NCBI GenBank assembly: GCA_903854365.1
Contig: CAINWE010000084.1
Location: 1 to 5,057 of the forward strand
Direction: 5' to 3'
Length of the DNA stretch: 5,057 bases
From: Oligoflexia bacterium
GTDB lineage: Bacteria; Bdellovibrionota; UBA1018
Shown: positions 1 through 5,057 of the stretch, piece after piece
Layout: each line of letters opens with the position of its first letter
Numbering within the stretch: the first letter of the stretch is position 1
The notes under the pieces: model-generated
What the model saw: the letters and a program-made list of their open reading frames with translations, nothing else
Database searches by the model: none
What the model was told of the DNA's origin: nothing
Position numbers and translations under genes: made by a program

Positions 1-264
1 ACCGTAACCCATCCTTCAGGGATAGGAGTGCGCTTCGAGGATCTCACTCGTGAACAACGTCGGTCTTTGCGATTCGTAGCCACTCGGATGCGGAAAGTTG
101 CCGCACATTATCGAAAGTTCAGGTACTGGATGGAGCCTATACAGTTTGAAAAAATTCTGAATGACATTGAGACGGCACCCCGAGATCGCGTGAAGCTCAT
201 GTATCTGGTGCGCGCAAGAGATTCTGAACCGGCAACGCCTAAGGGAGTGAGACGGGACTCGTGA
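1..264 (+). CDS. 3' end of a gene; possible PilZ-domain C-terminus plus basic tail (partial)
   Basis: The frame is open from base 1, giving 87 codons before TGA, so the true start probably lies outside the window. A GTG at 28 is possible, but the purine run GGGATAGGAG sits almost against it, which makes it a poor start. The first residues (HPSGIGVRFEDLTREQRR) resemble the last strand of a PilZ domain, where a G-x-GV-x-F-x-x-L pattern is followed by a helix; PilZ domains commonly bind cyclic di-GMP. The diagnostic N-terminal RxxxR and D/NxSxxG motifs would lie upstream and cannot be seen. The remaining 60 or so residues are rich in Arg and Lys, with a predicted helix containing RMRKVAAHYRKFRYW, and match nothing I recognise. 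The stop overlaps the start of tadA by 4 bp if tadA uses GTG, or by 1 bp if it uses ATG, which suggests translational coupling. The coding call is firm; the PilZ assignment is tentative. Confidence 0.6.
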   Translation, partial: TVTHPSGIGVRFEDLTREQRRSLRFVATRMRKVAAHYRKFRYWMEPIQFEKILNDIETAPRDRVKLMYLVRARDSEPATPKGVRRDS

Positions 265-722
265 TGATTGAATCAGATCAGGCCGGGATGCTCAGTGCGC
301 TGTCACAAGCTCAAATTGCTGGCTCACAAGACGAGGTTCCTGTGGGTGCCGTTGTTGTTCATGCTGGTCGGGTGGTGGGTGTCGGATATAATCAGAGGGA
401 GCAGACTAAAAATCCAGTCGCTCATGCTGAAGTGTTGGCGATTCAACAAGCCTCCCGTTTTTTGTCGAGCTGGCGTCTGGTGGACTGCACACTTTACTCC
501 ACTTTAGAGCCGTGTCCGATGTGCTTGGCTGCTTGCCAGCAGGCAAGGGTTCAAGAGGTCGTTTTTGGAGCCTTAGACCCGAAGGGAGGAGCGTTGAGCC
601 TGGGTTACCGATTAAACGAGGATCTGCGCACCCATCATCGGTTTTTGGCTCGATACTATGAGACACCCGCCTGCAGCCAAATCCTCAAAGAATTTTTTGA
701 AAAAAAGAGAAATTCCAAGTGA
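261..722 (+). CDS. tadA: tRNA-specific adenosine deaminase TadA
   Basis: TadA is a cytosolic zinc enzyme that deaminates adenosine 34 to inosine in the anticodon of tRNA-Arg(ACG), letting one tRNA read CGU, CGC and CGA. The 153-residue product has the full cytidine/deoxycytidylate deaminase core: EVPVGAVVV at 25-33, the HAE motif with zinc ligand H55 and proton shuttle E57, and PCPMC at 84-88 with zinc ligands C85 and C88. The stretch VVFGALDPKGG (about 100-110) and the terminal helix ending ILKEFFEKKR are typical of TadA rather than of free-base or nucleoside deaminases. Length is normal (E. coli TadA is about 167 residues). The start is ambiguous: GTG at 261 and ATG at 264 are adjacent, and the nearest Shine-Dalgarno-like GGGAG (243-247) is far from both, so coupling to the upstream gene may drive initiation. 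The second motif is followed by LAACQQARV instead of the common AGAM-type sequence, a mild deviation. A related guanine or cytosine deaminase is the main alternative. Confidence 0.93.
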   Translation: MMIESDQAGMLSALSQAQIAGSQDEVPVGAVVVHAGRVVGVGYNQREQTKNPVAHAEVLAIQQASRFLSSWRLVDCTLYSTLEPCPMCLAACQQARVQEVVFGALDPKGGALSLGYRLNEDLRTHHRFLARYYETPACSQILKEFFEKKRNSK

Positions 723-766
723 GATTCGTTCCGGTTCTTACTGACTCGTGATAGAGCGAGATAACT

Positions 767-1219
767 ATGTCTATAAAAATTCAATTTGCAACTTTGTCAT
801 TAGGCGCTTCTGTGGATCAGCAGACCGGGAATTTGTCCGTATTTGATATTCTTGAGGAAGTAAGAACTCCTCAATTGCCGGTACAGCTGCCGTTTTTGGT
901 GATTTCCCTGATCATTGAGAAAAAGGAACCGAGCAATTTTGAGGGGAAAATGCTCATTCACCTGTTCACCCCAGACGGTGCTCAACAGATGATTGGATCA
1001 GGAGAGATGCGAGTGCCGGCAGAGCAAAAACGGATGAAGGCCGTATTCCGGTTTGGTGGATTTCCAGTTGCAAACTATGGAAATTACAAGTTTGTCCTTT
1101 CCTGCGTAAATGAATCGGGAAATAAAATTGGCGAAGCTATTTTAGGATTTGAGGCAATTCAAGTTGCTCAGGTTGTTCAAGGTGTCGCTCCAGTTGAAAA
1201 GCCAAAACTTGCTCATTAG
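767..1219 (+). CDS. DUF6941-like small protein of unknown function
   Basis: The product has 150 residues, no signal peptide and no membrane segment, so it is probably cytosolic. The N-terminal pattern (FATLSLGASVDQQTGNLSVF at 7-26, then a proline-rich turn and a hydrophobic strand FLVISLII at 43-50) resembles proteins grouped as DUF6941, which open with a short strand, a 'ga.v....gklnv..i' segment and a strand near a P-x-x-x-P turn. The rest alternates short hydrophobic strands and turns, including LIHLFTPDG (63-71), FRFGGFPVANYGNYKFVL (94-111) and GEAILGFE (122-129), consistent with a beta-sandwich. The last 20 residues look disordered. No catalytic motif is visible and I assign no function. 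The ATG at 767 is preceded by a weak purine stretch AGAGCGAG at 753-760. The gene is 44 bp after tadA and 32 bp before the YceI gene, on the same strand, so co-transcription is likely. The family assignment rests on remembered pattern similarity only. Confidence 0.8.
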   Translation: MSIKIQFATLSLGASVDQQTGNLSVFDILEEVRTPQLPVQLPFLVISLIIEKKEPSNFEGKMLIHLFTPDGAQQMIGSGEMRVPAEQKRMKAVFRFGGFPVANYGNYKFVLSCVNESGNKIGEAILGFEAIQVAQVVQGVAPVEKPKLAH

Positions 1220-1236
1220 TTGAATTTACGAGGGCA

Positions 1237-1243
1237 AGAGGAG
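1237..1243 (+). promoter_or_regulatory. Ribosome binding site supporting the GTG start of the YceI gene
   Basis: AGAGGAG lies 8 nt upstream of GTG 1252. It is the clearest Shine-Dalgarno match among the plus-strand genes and supports the GTG start, which also places a complete signal peptide at the N-terminus. Confidence 0.75.
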
Positions 1244-1251
1244 AAATAATC

Positions 1252-1872
1252 GTGATTAAGAAAGTGTTGGTCTTACTCCTTTTAGTGATGGGTTCGTCCA
1301 ATGTTTTGGTTTTGGCTGTTGAGACCAAAACGTATAAAATTGATGGGTCCCATTCAAACGTGGGTTTCACAGCCCGGCATATGATCAGTAAAGTCAACGG
1401 AGAGTTTGCAGAGTTTGATGGCAAGTTTTCGTTTAATGCTGAGGATCTCTCTGCATCTCGATTAACTGCAACGGTTCAGGCCGCCAGCATTAGTACGAGA
1501 GATCAGAAACGAGATGATCACTTGCGCTCAGAGGATTTCTTTGGGGTGAAGAAATTTCCGACACTCCATTTTGTTAGCAAACAACTCGTCGAAGTGAGTC
1601 CAAAGAAATATAAGATGATAGGTGATCTGACTATGCGAGGCGTAACCAAGCTGGTCACCTTTGATGTGGAATATCTGGGTGAGGTCGATGATCCCTGGGG
1701 TGGTCACCGCGCTGGTTTTATGGCCAAAACGAAGGTGAATCGTAAAGAATTCGGGATTATTTGGAATAAGACCCTCGATAATGGAGGGCTCTTGGTGGGG
1801 GACGAAGTTGAGATTAGTGTGAACGTAGAAGGTCTCGAGGATAAGGCAAGTAAAGCGTCTAAAATGATCTAA
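1252..1872 (+). CDS. YceI family periplasmic lipid-binding protein
   Basis: YceI proteins are small exported lipocalin-like beta-barrels; characterised members bind polyisoprenoid or similar amphiphilic lipids in the periplasm. The 206-residue product starts with a Sec-type signal peptide: KK at 3-4, a hydrophobic core about residues 5-21, and a likely cleavage after VLA at 20-22. The mature part carries the family pattern in order: YKIDGSHSNVGF (28-39), H43, GEFAEFDGKF (50-59), ASISTRDQKRDDHLRSEDFF (78-97), FPTLHFVS (102-109), GDLTMRGVTK (124-133) and the late RKEFGI (164-169). Length is normal (E. coli YceI is 191 residues). The GTG start has a well-placed ribosome binding site. It is the last gene of the plus-strand run and is followed directly by a strong terminator-like hairpin. 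No cytochrome b561 gene, a frequent partner of yceI, is seen in the window. The ligand and physiological role cannot be read from the sequence. Confidence 0.95.
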   Translation: MIKKVLVLLLLVMGSSNVLVLAVETKTYKIDGSHSNVGFTARHMISKVNGEFAEFDGKFSFNAEDLSASRLTATVQAASISTRDQKRDDHLRSEDFFGVKKFPTLHFVSKQLVEVSPKKYKMIGDLTMRGVTKLVTFDVEYLGEVDDPWGGHRAGFMAKTKVNRKEFGIIWNKTLDNGGLLVGDEVEISVNVEGLEDKASKASKMI

Positions 1873-1879
1873 ATTTTTA

Positions 1880-1949
1880 GGGGGGCCTACTCGACGCTTC
1901 GGGGATGTCATGCCCAAAGCGTTGTGTAGGCGCCCTATTTCTCTTTGTT
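1880..1949 (+). terminator. Rho-independent terminator with a two-part stem between convergent genes
   Basis: The outer arms are GGGGGCCTAC (1881-1890) and GTAGGCGCCC (1926-1935), pairing over 10 bp with one mismatch. Inside them ACGCTT (1894-1899) pairs with AAGCGT (1917-1922), and a short GGG/CCC pairing can extend the inner stem around a small loop. A pyrimidine-rich TATTTCTCTTTG follows at 1936-1947, as expected for termination of the plus-strand run. On the minus strand the arm is followed by CTAAAAATTTAG, a poor T-tract, so two-way action is possible but less certain. The hairpin starts 8 bp after the YceI stop codon (TAA at 1870-1872) and ends 15 bp before the stop codon of the minus-strand tldE gene. 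Confidence 0.75.
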
Positions 1950-1950
1950 C

Positions 1951-3324
1951 CTACCCAACAATCGATACCGCCGAGATCAGAGCATACTCCGGCCCGGAGT
2001 ATCCCTGGCCTTGAAATTGTTCCGTTGAAAAATGGGCGCGCTGAGTAATCGACTTCGAGAGCTTGAGTCCGCGAAAATTTTCCCGAATTGATCCTGAGAG
2101 CGAACCGCCTTTCAAATAAGAGACTTTCCCGTTCTGGTTATCGTAGAGTTTTGCTAAGCGAATTTCACTGCTAAAAGTCCCTGTGTTAGGATCCGCAAAT
2201 AAACCAGAGAATTGCAGAATTTCAATCACCTGAGGGGCGCTTTGTGTCAGTTCCTGGTGGGAGAGGTGTCCGGGTTGAATCACGAGGTTTCCACGGACTG
2301 TGGTCGGTGTAAGGCCCAGGTAATCGGCAAACTGTTTATGAGTCGCGGTTTCAATGACTTGGTTTTGCTCCACTAATTTGAGAGGTTTCTGTGGCAGACC
2401 CTCTTGCGAAACGACAGCGGTATCTGCACCGTATGGAAGCGAGGGATCCAAGAGGATGGTGAGAAGATCTCCTTGCGCATCCGGAATGAGTGCCTGATTT
2501 TTCTGGATGAAGGGTAGGCCGTGATACGCGTTAGAGGCCCAGAGCTGCATGATATAGCCATTGAGGAGCGTAGAGATGACCTCTGAGTCAATCAAGACGG
2601 AGTACTGTCCCGAGGTCGGTTTTACCACATCGAGGGAATGTTCTGCTCGGTGAGCTGCTTCGTCGAAAATTTTTTCAATGGGAAGTTGGCCGAGTTGAAC
2701 TGACCACTGAGAGCTGAGATATTCATCTGAAGTTAATGTTCCGTTGGGATGTAATTTCTCAAATGAGTATGCAGCTTCCGTGTAGATCCTGCTTTGGGAA
2801 GATCGATGAGTCAGCCCGTTGCTGAGATGCAGTTCCCGATGATGCACCGATAAGAAGAGTTCTGCGGAATTAAATCGACTGGGCCTTGTTTGCTGCACAG
2901 AGGCCGAGATGCGGGCCGTGAGTTTTTCTGTGACACCCTCGAGATCCTCAGCCATGTCCGGATCAGTGGTCATGACTTGCGGTAGGGCCGTTGGGAACTC
3001 CTTCGGTAGTTCCCAAGTCTGGTGGTCAGTTTGCAGGGCTGCATCCACTGCTGTGTCGATTTGATCTCGTAAGTTGAGAGTAGTGAAGAATTTCTTTGAG
3101 ATTTCACCCTGCCTGCCTGGCTTCGAAAGCCGAACAAAAATTTTTAAAGAAATGGTACGAGAGCGAACATTACGATCTTGATCGGTGGCGAGTGTTTCCT
3201 TTTCAAGGAGAAAATAGCGTTCTCGTCGATGCGTATTTTCCTCATTAATGATCCACCCTTTGATGAGTGGGTGCGAGTTTAACTGAAATTTTAATTCATC
3301 TAAGTTCCAAAAATTTTGGGTCAT
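1951..3324 (-). CDS. TldE/PmbA-like subunit of a TldD/TldE protease
   Basis: The 457-residue product matches the TldD/PmbA fold and lacks the HExxxH metal motif, which marks the TldE (PmbA) type. In E. coli TldE forms a heterodimer with the metal-bearing TldD subunit and shapes the substrate channel for unfolded or modified peptides. Visible family landmarks are a beta-rich N-terminal domain (about 1-230), the strand and helix SGQYSVLIDSEVISTLLNGY (238-257) at the place where TldD carries HExxxH, RGNLVIQPG (344-352), and a C-terminal block with SGLFADPNTGTFSSEIRL (373-390) and a GGSLSGSIRENF stretch (406-417). The length is close to E. coli PmbA (450). The ATG has a Shine-Dalgarno-like AGGA (plus-strand 3335-3338) 10 nt upstream. 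It lies 24 bp after the tldD-like gene on the same strand, so the two are almost certainly co-transcribed. Sequence identity to the E. coli protein looks low, so the exact substrate is unknown and I leave the symbol blank. Confidence 0.85.
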   Translation of the reverse strand: MTQNFWNLDELKFQLNSHPLIKGWIINEENTHRRERYFLLEKETLATDQDRNVRSRTISLKIFVRLSKPGRQGEISKKFFTTLNLRDQIDTAVDAALQTDHQTWELPKEFPTALPQVMTTDPDMAEDLEGVTEKLTARISASVQQTRPSRFNSAELFLSVHHRELHLSNGLTHRSSQSRIYTEAAYSFEKLHPNGTLTSDEYLSSQWSVQLGQLPIEKIFDEAAHRAEHSLDVVKPTSGQYSVLIDSEVISTLLNGYIMQLWASNAYHGLPFIQKNQALIPDAQGDLLTILLDPSLPYGADTAVVSQEGLPQKPLKLVEQNQVIETATHKQFADYLGLTPTTVRGNLVIQPGHLSHQELTQSAPQVIEILQFSGLFADPNTGTFSSEIRLAKLYDNQNGKVSYLKGGSLSGSIRENFRGLKLSKSITQRAHFSTEQFQGQGYSGPEYALISAVSIVG

Positions 3325-3334
3325 TTTTTTAATT

Positions 3335-3338
3335 TCCT
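3335..3338 (-). promoter_or_regulatory. Ribosome binding site of the tldE-like gene
   Basis: On the minus strand the 24-bp gap reads GTAGGAAATTAAAAAAATG towards the start. The AGGA core is 10 nt from the ATG, followed by an A/T-only spacer. It fixes the start at 3324. Confidence 0.55.
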
Positions 3339-3348
3339 ACAGGGCAGT

Positions 3349-4941
3349 TTATCCCAGAATAACTTGGTCTAAAAGAACGTATGGGCCACCGCAACCAGCG
3401 AATACAAATTCTTTATGATATTTGCCACAGCCTCCTACGTCATTGTGTGGAAACCGGGATCGATCGGGTGTCTCTGAGTTGTAATCAATTTTTGACTTGC
3501 CGATAATCGAATTCAGCACGTCGGGAGTATATCCTGTCATTTGGATATCACCCCCTGCTGGACCCTTCAGAATTTTTCCCGTAGCTTTGCCCTGCTTGAC
3601 TTCATAAAGGTAGGAAATTCCAACTTGAATGCCCATGCCCTTCGGGTCTTCCATGCCTCCGGCTGGATGGAGAGCAAGATAGCCGTCGCCCAGTTGTTTC
3701 ATAAGGGACTCAAGAGTTTGATCACCAGGACTGAAGTAAGTGTTGGTTTGGCGGGTATAGACGCCACTTGCCCAGGACTCGCGTTTTCCGTTGGCGGTTC
3801 TTGGGATCTGGAGTCGAACGGCGGACGTAAGATTCGTCATAGGACTGAGAAGTTTTCCTTGGTCGAGTAGGACTTGCTCTTGCGCGAGCCAGCCTTCTTC
3901 ATCGTAGAAGTAGCTCCCCCATGCTCCGTAAGATTGGCCGCCGTTCTCGAAGAGCGCTGGATTATTGAGTATGGTGGCCTGGCTATTGCCGACCGCGTCG
4001 CCGGTTTGGTGTAGATCCCAGGCTTTACTCCGGCCTCTGACGCACGTGTCGCCTTCTTGTGCGTGGCCAAAGGCCTCGTGAGCAAGGACTCCCGTGATTT
4101 CAGGTCCAAAGAGGACCCTATATTTCCCTGGGAGGAGTCGTTCAGCAGTCTTGAGGGCCTTTAAGTCTTTCAGCATCTGAGACAGCGAATCCTCGGAAAG
4201 CTCGACTGTTTCTAGGCCTCCCAAGCCTCCGGTGCGATGAAAAGTGCGCTCTTCTCCGGCCATTGTAATGACAGTCAGGGCAAGCCTGTAGAGCGTCTGA
4301 GAAAGGTTAGATTCCCGATCGATGAAAATGGATTCTTCCTTGGCAACGCTCTGGCGGCAGACGAGATAAGTCAGATCGGAGGCTGATAATCCCTCGAGGG
4401 TTGCGAGGTGTTTGCACCGCTGGAGTATATGAGAAAGTCTTTTAAAGTGCTCCTGTGTCCCGATCTGAAACGGATCTTGGAGGAAGCGAATTCCAAAGTG
4501 AACCGGTGTCTTTGCCTCTACATCCGGTGGGATTTGAGAGGTAATTTCAGATTCGAGTGGCGCGCTTAAGCGCTGCTTCCAGGTCGGGGGTGTATACGGG
4601 CGATCAACTAAGCCTTGAGTTTTTGCTGCCCTTGCGACGCGCTGCGCGAAGTCGGTGGCGTACTTTTTCAGCCTTCCCAGGTCGAGATCATCTGTGGCTT
4701 CTTCATATAAGGTGAAGCCCGTATAGATCCTAAGGACAACTCCTGAGCTGAGTTGGTCTGTGACTTGGGATTGCTTCATGTTGACTGAATAAGTCTTTGA
4801 AGCCTTCCGCTCAAAATAAATTGAGCCATACCATTCGGGGTGGATCTCCAACAGAGGAATAACTTGGAGGAGGCATTCTCTGAGGCCTTTGAGATTTTCC
4901 GAAAAAGGGGCGCGCAAAAAGGCAGTAAAGGGTAAGCTCAT
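3349..4941 (-). CDS. TldD-like zinc metalloprotease, divergent HEAFGH subtype
   Basis: This is the catalytic member of a TldD/TldE pair, a cytosolic metalloprotease that in E. coli cleaves unfolded or modified peptides such as the microcin B17 leader and the CcdA antitoxin. The 530-residue product carries the HExxxH motif at 288-293 (HEAFGH, with H288, E289 and H293), followed by QEGD at 295-298. The C-terminal half follows the family order: RTANG (381-385), TRQTNTYFSPGDQTLESL (396-413), DGYLALHPAGGM (419-430), PAGGDIQMTGYTPDVL (461-476) and GGCGK at 503-507. The cysteine C505 matches the C-terminal cysteine that completes the metal site in TldD. It is longer than E. coli TldD (481), with extra sequence around 110-150 and 488-500. 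An in-frame TGA four codons upstream of the ATG fixes the start to 4941 or a later codon. A GTGAGA stretch about 10 nt upstream is the only, weak, ribosome binding site; the start overlaps the stop of the upstream frame by 4 bp, suggesting coupling. Confidence 0.88.
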   Translation of the reverse strand: MSLPFTAFLRAPFSENLKGLRECLLQVIPLLEIHPEWYGSIYFERKASKTYSVNMKQSQVTDQLSSGVVLRIYTGFTLYEEATDDLDLGRLKKYATDFAQRVARAAKTQGLVDRPYTPPTWKQRLSAPLESEITSQIPPDVEAKTPVHFGIRFLQDPFQIGTQEHFKRLSHILQRCKHLATLEGLSASDLTYLVCRQSVAKEESIFIDRESNLSQTLYRLALTVITMAGEERTFHRTGGLGGLETVELSEDSLSQMLKDLKALKTAERLLPGKYRVLFGPEITGVLAHEAFGHAQEGDTCVRGRSKAWDLHQTGDAVGNSQATILNNPALFENGGQSYGAWGSYFYDEEGWLAQEQVLLDQGKLLSPMTNLTSAVRLQIPRTANGKRESWASGVYTRQTNTYFSPGDQTLESLMKQLGDGYLALHPAGGMEDPKGMGIQVGISYLYEVKQGKATGKILKGPAGGDIQMTGYTPDVLNSIIGKSKIDYNSETPDRSRFPHNDVGGCGKYHKEFVFAGCGGPYVLLDQVILG

Positions 4942-5057
4942 GATGATTTTTTCTCACATCCTTGAAGGATGCTCAATAGAAAGAAGATACAGACGATTAT
5001 AAAGAAGATGGTCAAATAGATAAGACGGGCCATCCTCCGTTGTTGAAGCGGAGAGTG
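4938..5057 (-). CDS. Short hydrophobic reading frame upstream of tldD (C-terminus of a larger protein, or a small membrane peptide)
   Basis: The minus strand is open from the window edge to TGA at 4938, giving 39 codons. From the ATG at 5033 the peptide is 31 residues: MARLIY, then an unbroken hydrophobic segment of about 20 residues (roughly 4-23), then QGCEKKSS. This is a typical single transmembrane helix with positive charges before it, or a lipoprotein-like signal with LQGC as a weak lipobox (Gln at -2 is unusual). Its TGA overlaps the tldD ATG as ATGA, so it is probably in the tldD operon. GGAGG lies directly against the ATG with no spacer, which argues against initiation there. The eight codons upstream (HSPLQQRR) are also open, so the frame may be the tail of a membrane protein that starts beyond the window. 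No family is recognisable. Confidence 0.5.
   Translation of the reverse strand, partial: HSPLQQRRMARLIYLTIFFIIVCIFFLLSILQGCEKKSS

Noticed and set aside
723..766. Possible promoter or small hairpin between tadA and the DUF6941-like gene (CTCG/CGAG arms, GATAAC as a -10-like element)
   Set aside because: The stem is only 4 bp with no T-tract, and the -10-like element is next to the ATG, leaving no room for a transcription start and ribosome binding site.
1652..1709. Two copies of TGGTCACC about 50 bp apart within the YceI gene
   Set aside because: Both fall in conserved coding sequence and are short enough to be chance.
1528..1917. 129-codon minus-strand frame opposite the YceI gene
   Set aside because: It is antisense to conserved YceI motifs and starts inside the terminator hairpin; no family features are visible.
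3541..3870. 109-codon plus-strand frame opposite the tldD-like gene
   Set aside because: Antisense shadow of conserved TldD sequence, with no ribosome binding site or recognisable domain.
3837..4109. 90-codon minus-strand frame inside the tldD-like gene
   Set aside because: It lies in another frame within a well-supported protease gene, across the HEAFGH-coding region, and its product is Arg/Ser/Thr-rich without a recognisable fold.

Overview
The window looks like ordinary chromosomal DNA from a Gram-negative bacterium. It is densely packed, with short intergenic gaps, ATGA/GTGA-type start-stop overlaps, an exported YceI-type protein and a TldD/TldE pair. Base composition looks mid-range by eye and I did not compute it. 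Nothing indicates a mobile element, phage, CRISPR array or RNA gene. The gene mix would suit Nitrospirota or a similar Gram-negative phylum, but that placement is a guess.

Left half, plus strand (1-1872): four closely spaced genes read in one direction. The first is the 3' end of a gene cut by the window edge; its visible start resembles the end of a PilZ domain. It overlaps tadA, the tRNA adenosine deaminase that makes the wobble inosine. A 44-bp gap separates tadA from a small DUF6941-like protein of unknown function, and a 32-bp gap separates that from a secreted YceI-family protein. No internal terminator is visible, so the four may be co-transcribed. Their known roles do not form one pathway.

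Centre (about 1880-1950): the plus-strand run ends at a long two-part hairpin followed by a T-rich stretch. It lies between two convergent gene ends and probably stops transcription from the left. It may also serve the right-hand genes, though the T-tract on that side is poor.

Right half, minus strand (1951-5057): reading from the right edge there is a short hydrophobic reading frame, then a TldD-like metalloprotease with an HEAFGH motif, then a TldE/PmbA-like partner without that motif. The first two overlap by 4 bp, and tldD and tldE are 24 bp apart. In the characterised E. coli system TldD and TldE form a heterodimeric zinc protease that degrades unfolded or modified peptides and matures microcin B17. 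The same complex is the best inference here, although both proteins are divergent. The hydrophobic frame is open to the window edge, so it is either the C-terminus of a larger membrane protein or a separate small membrane or lipoprotein-like peptide. It is the least explained element in the window.
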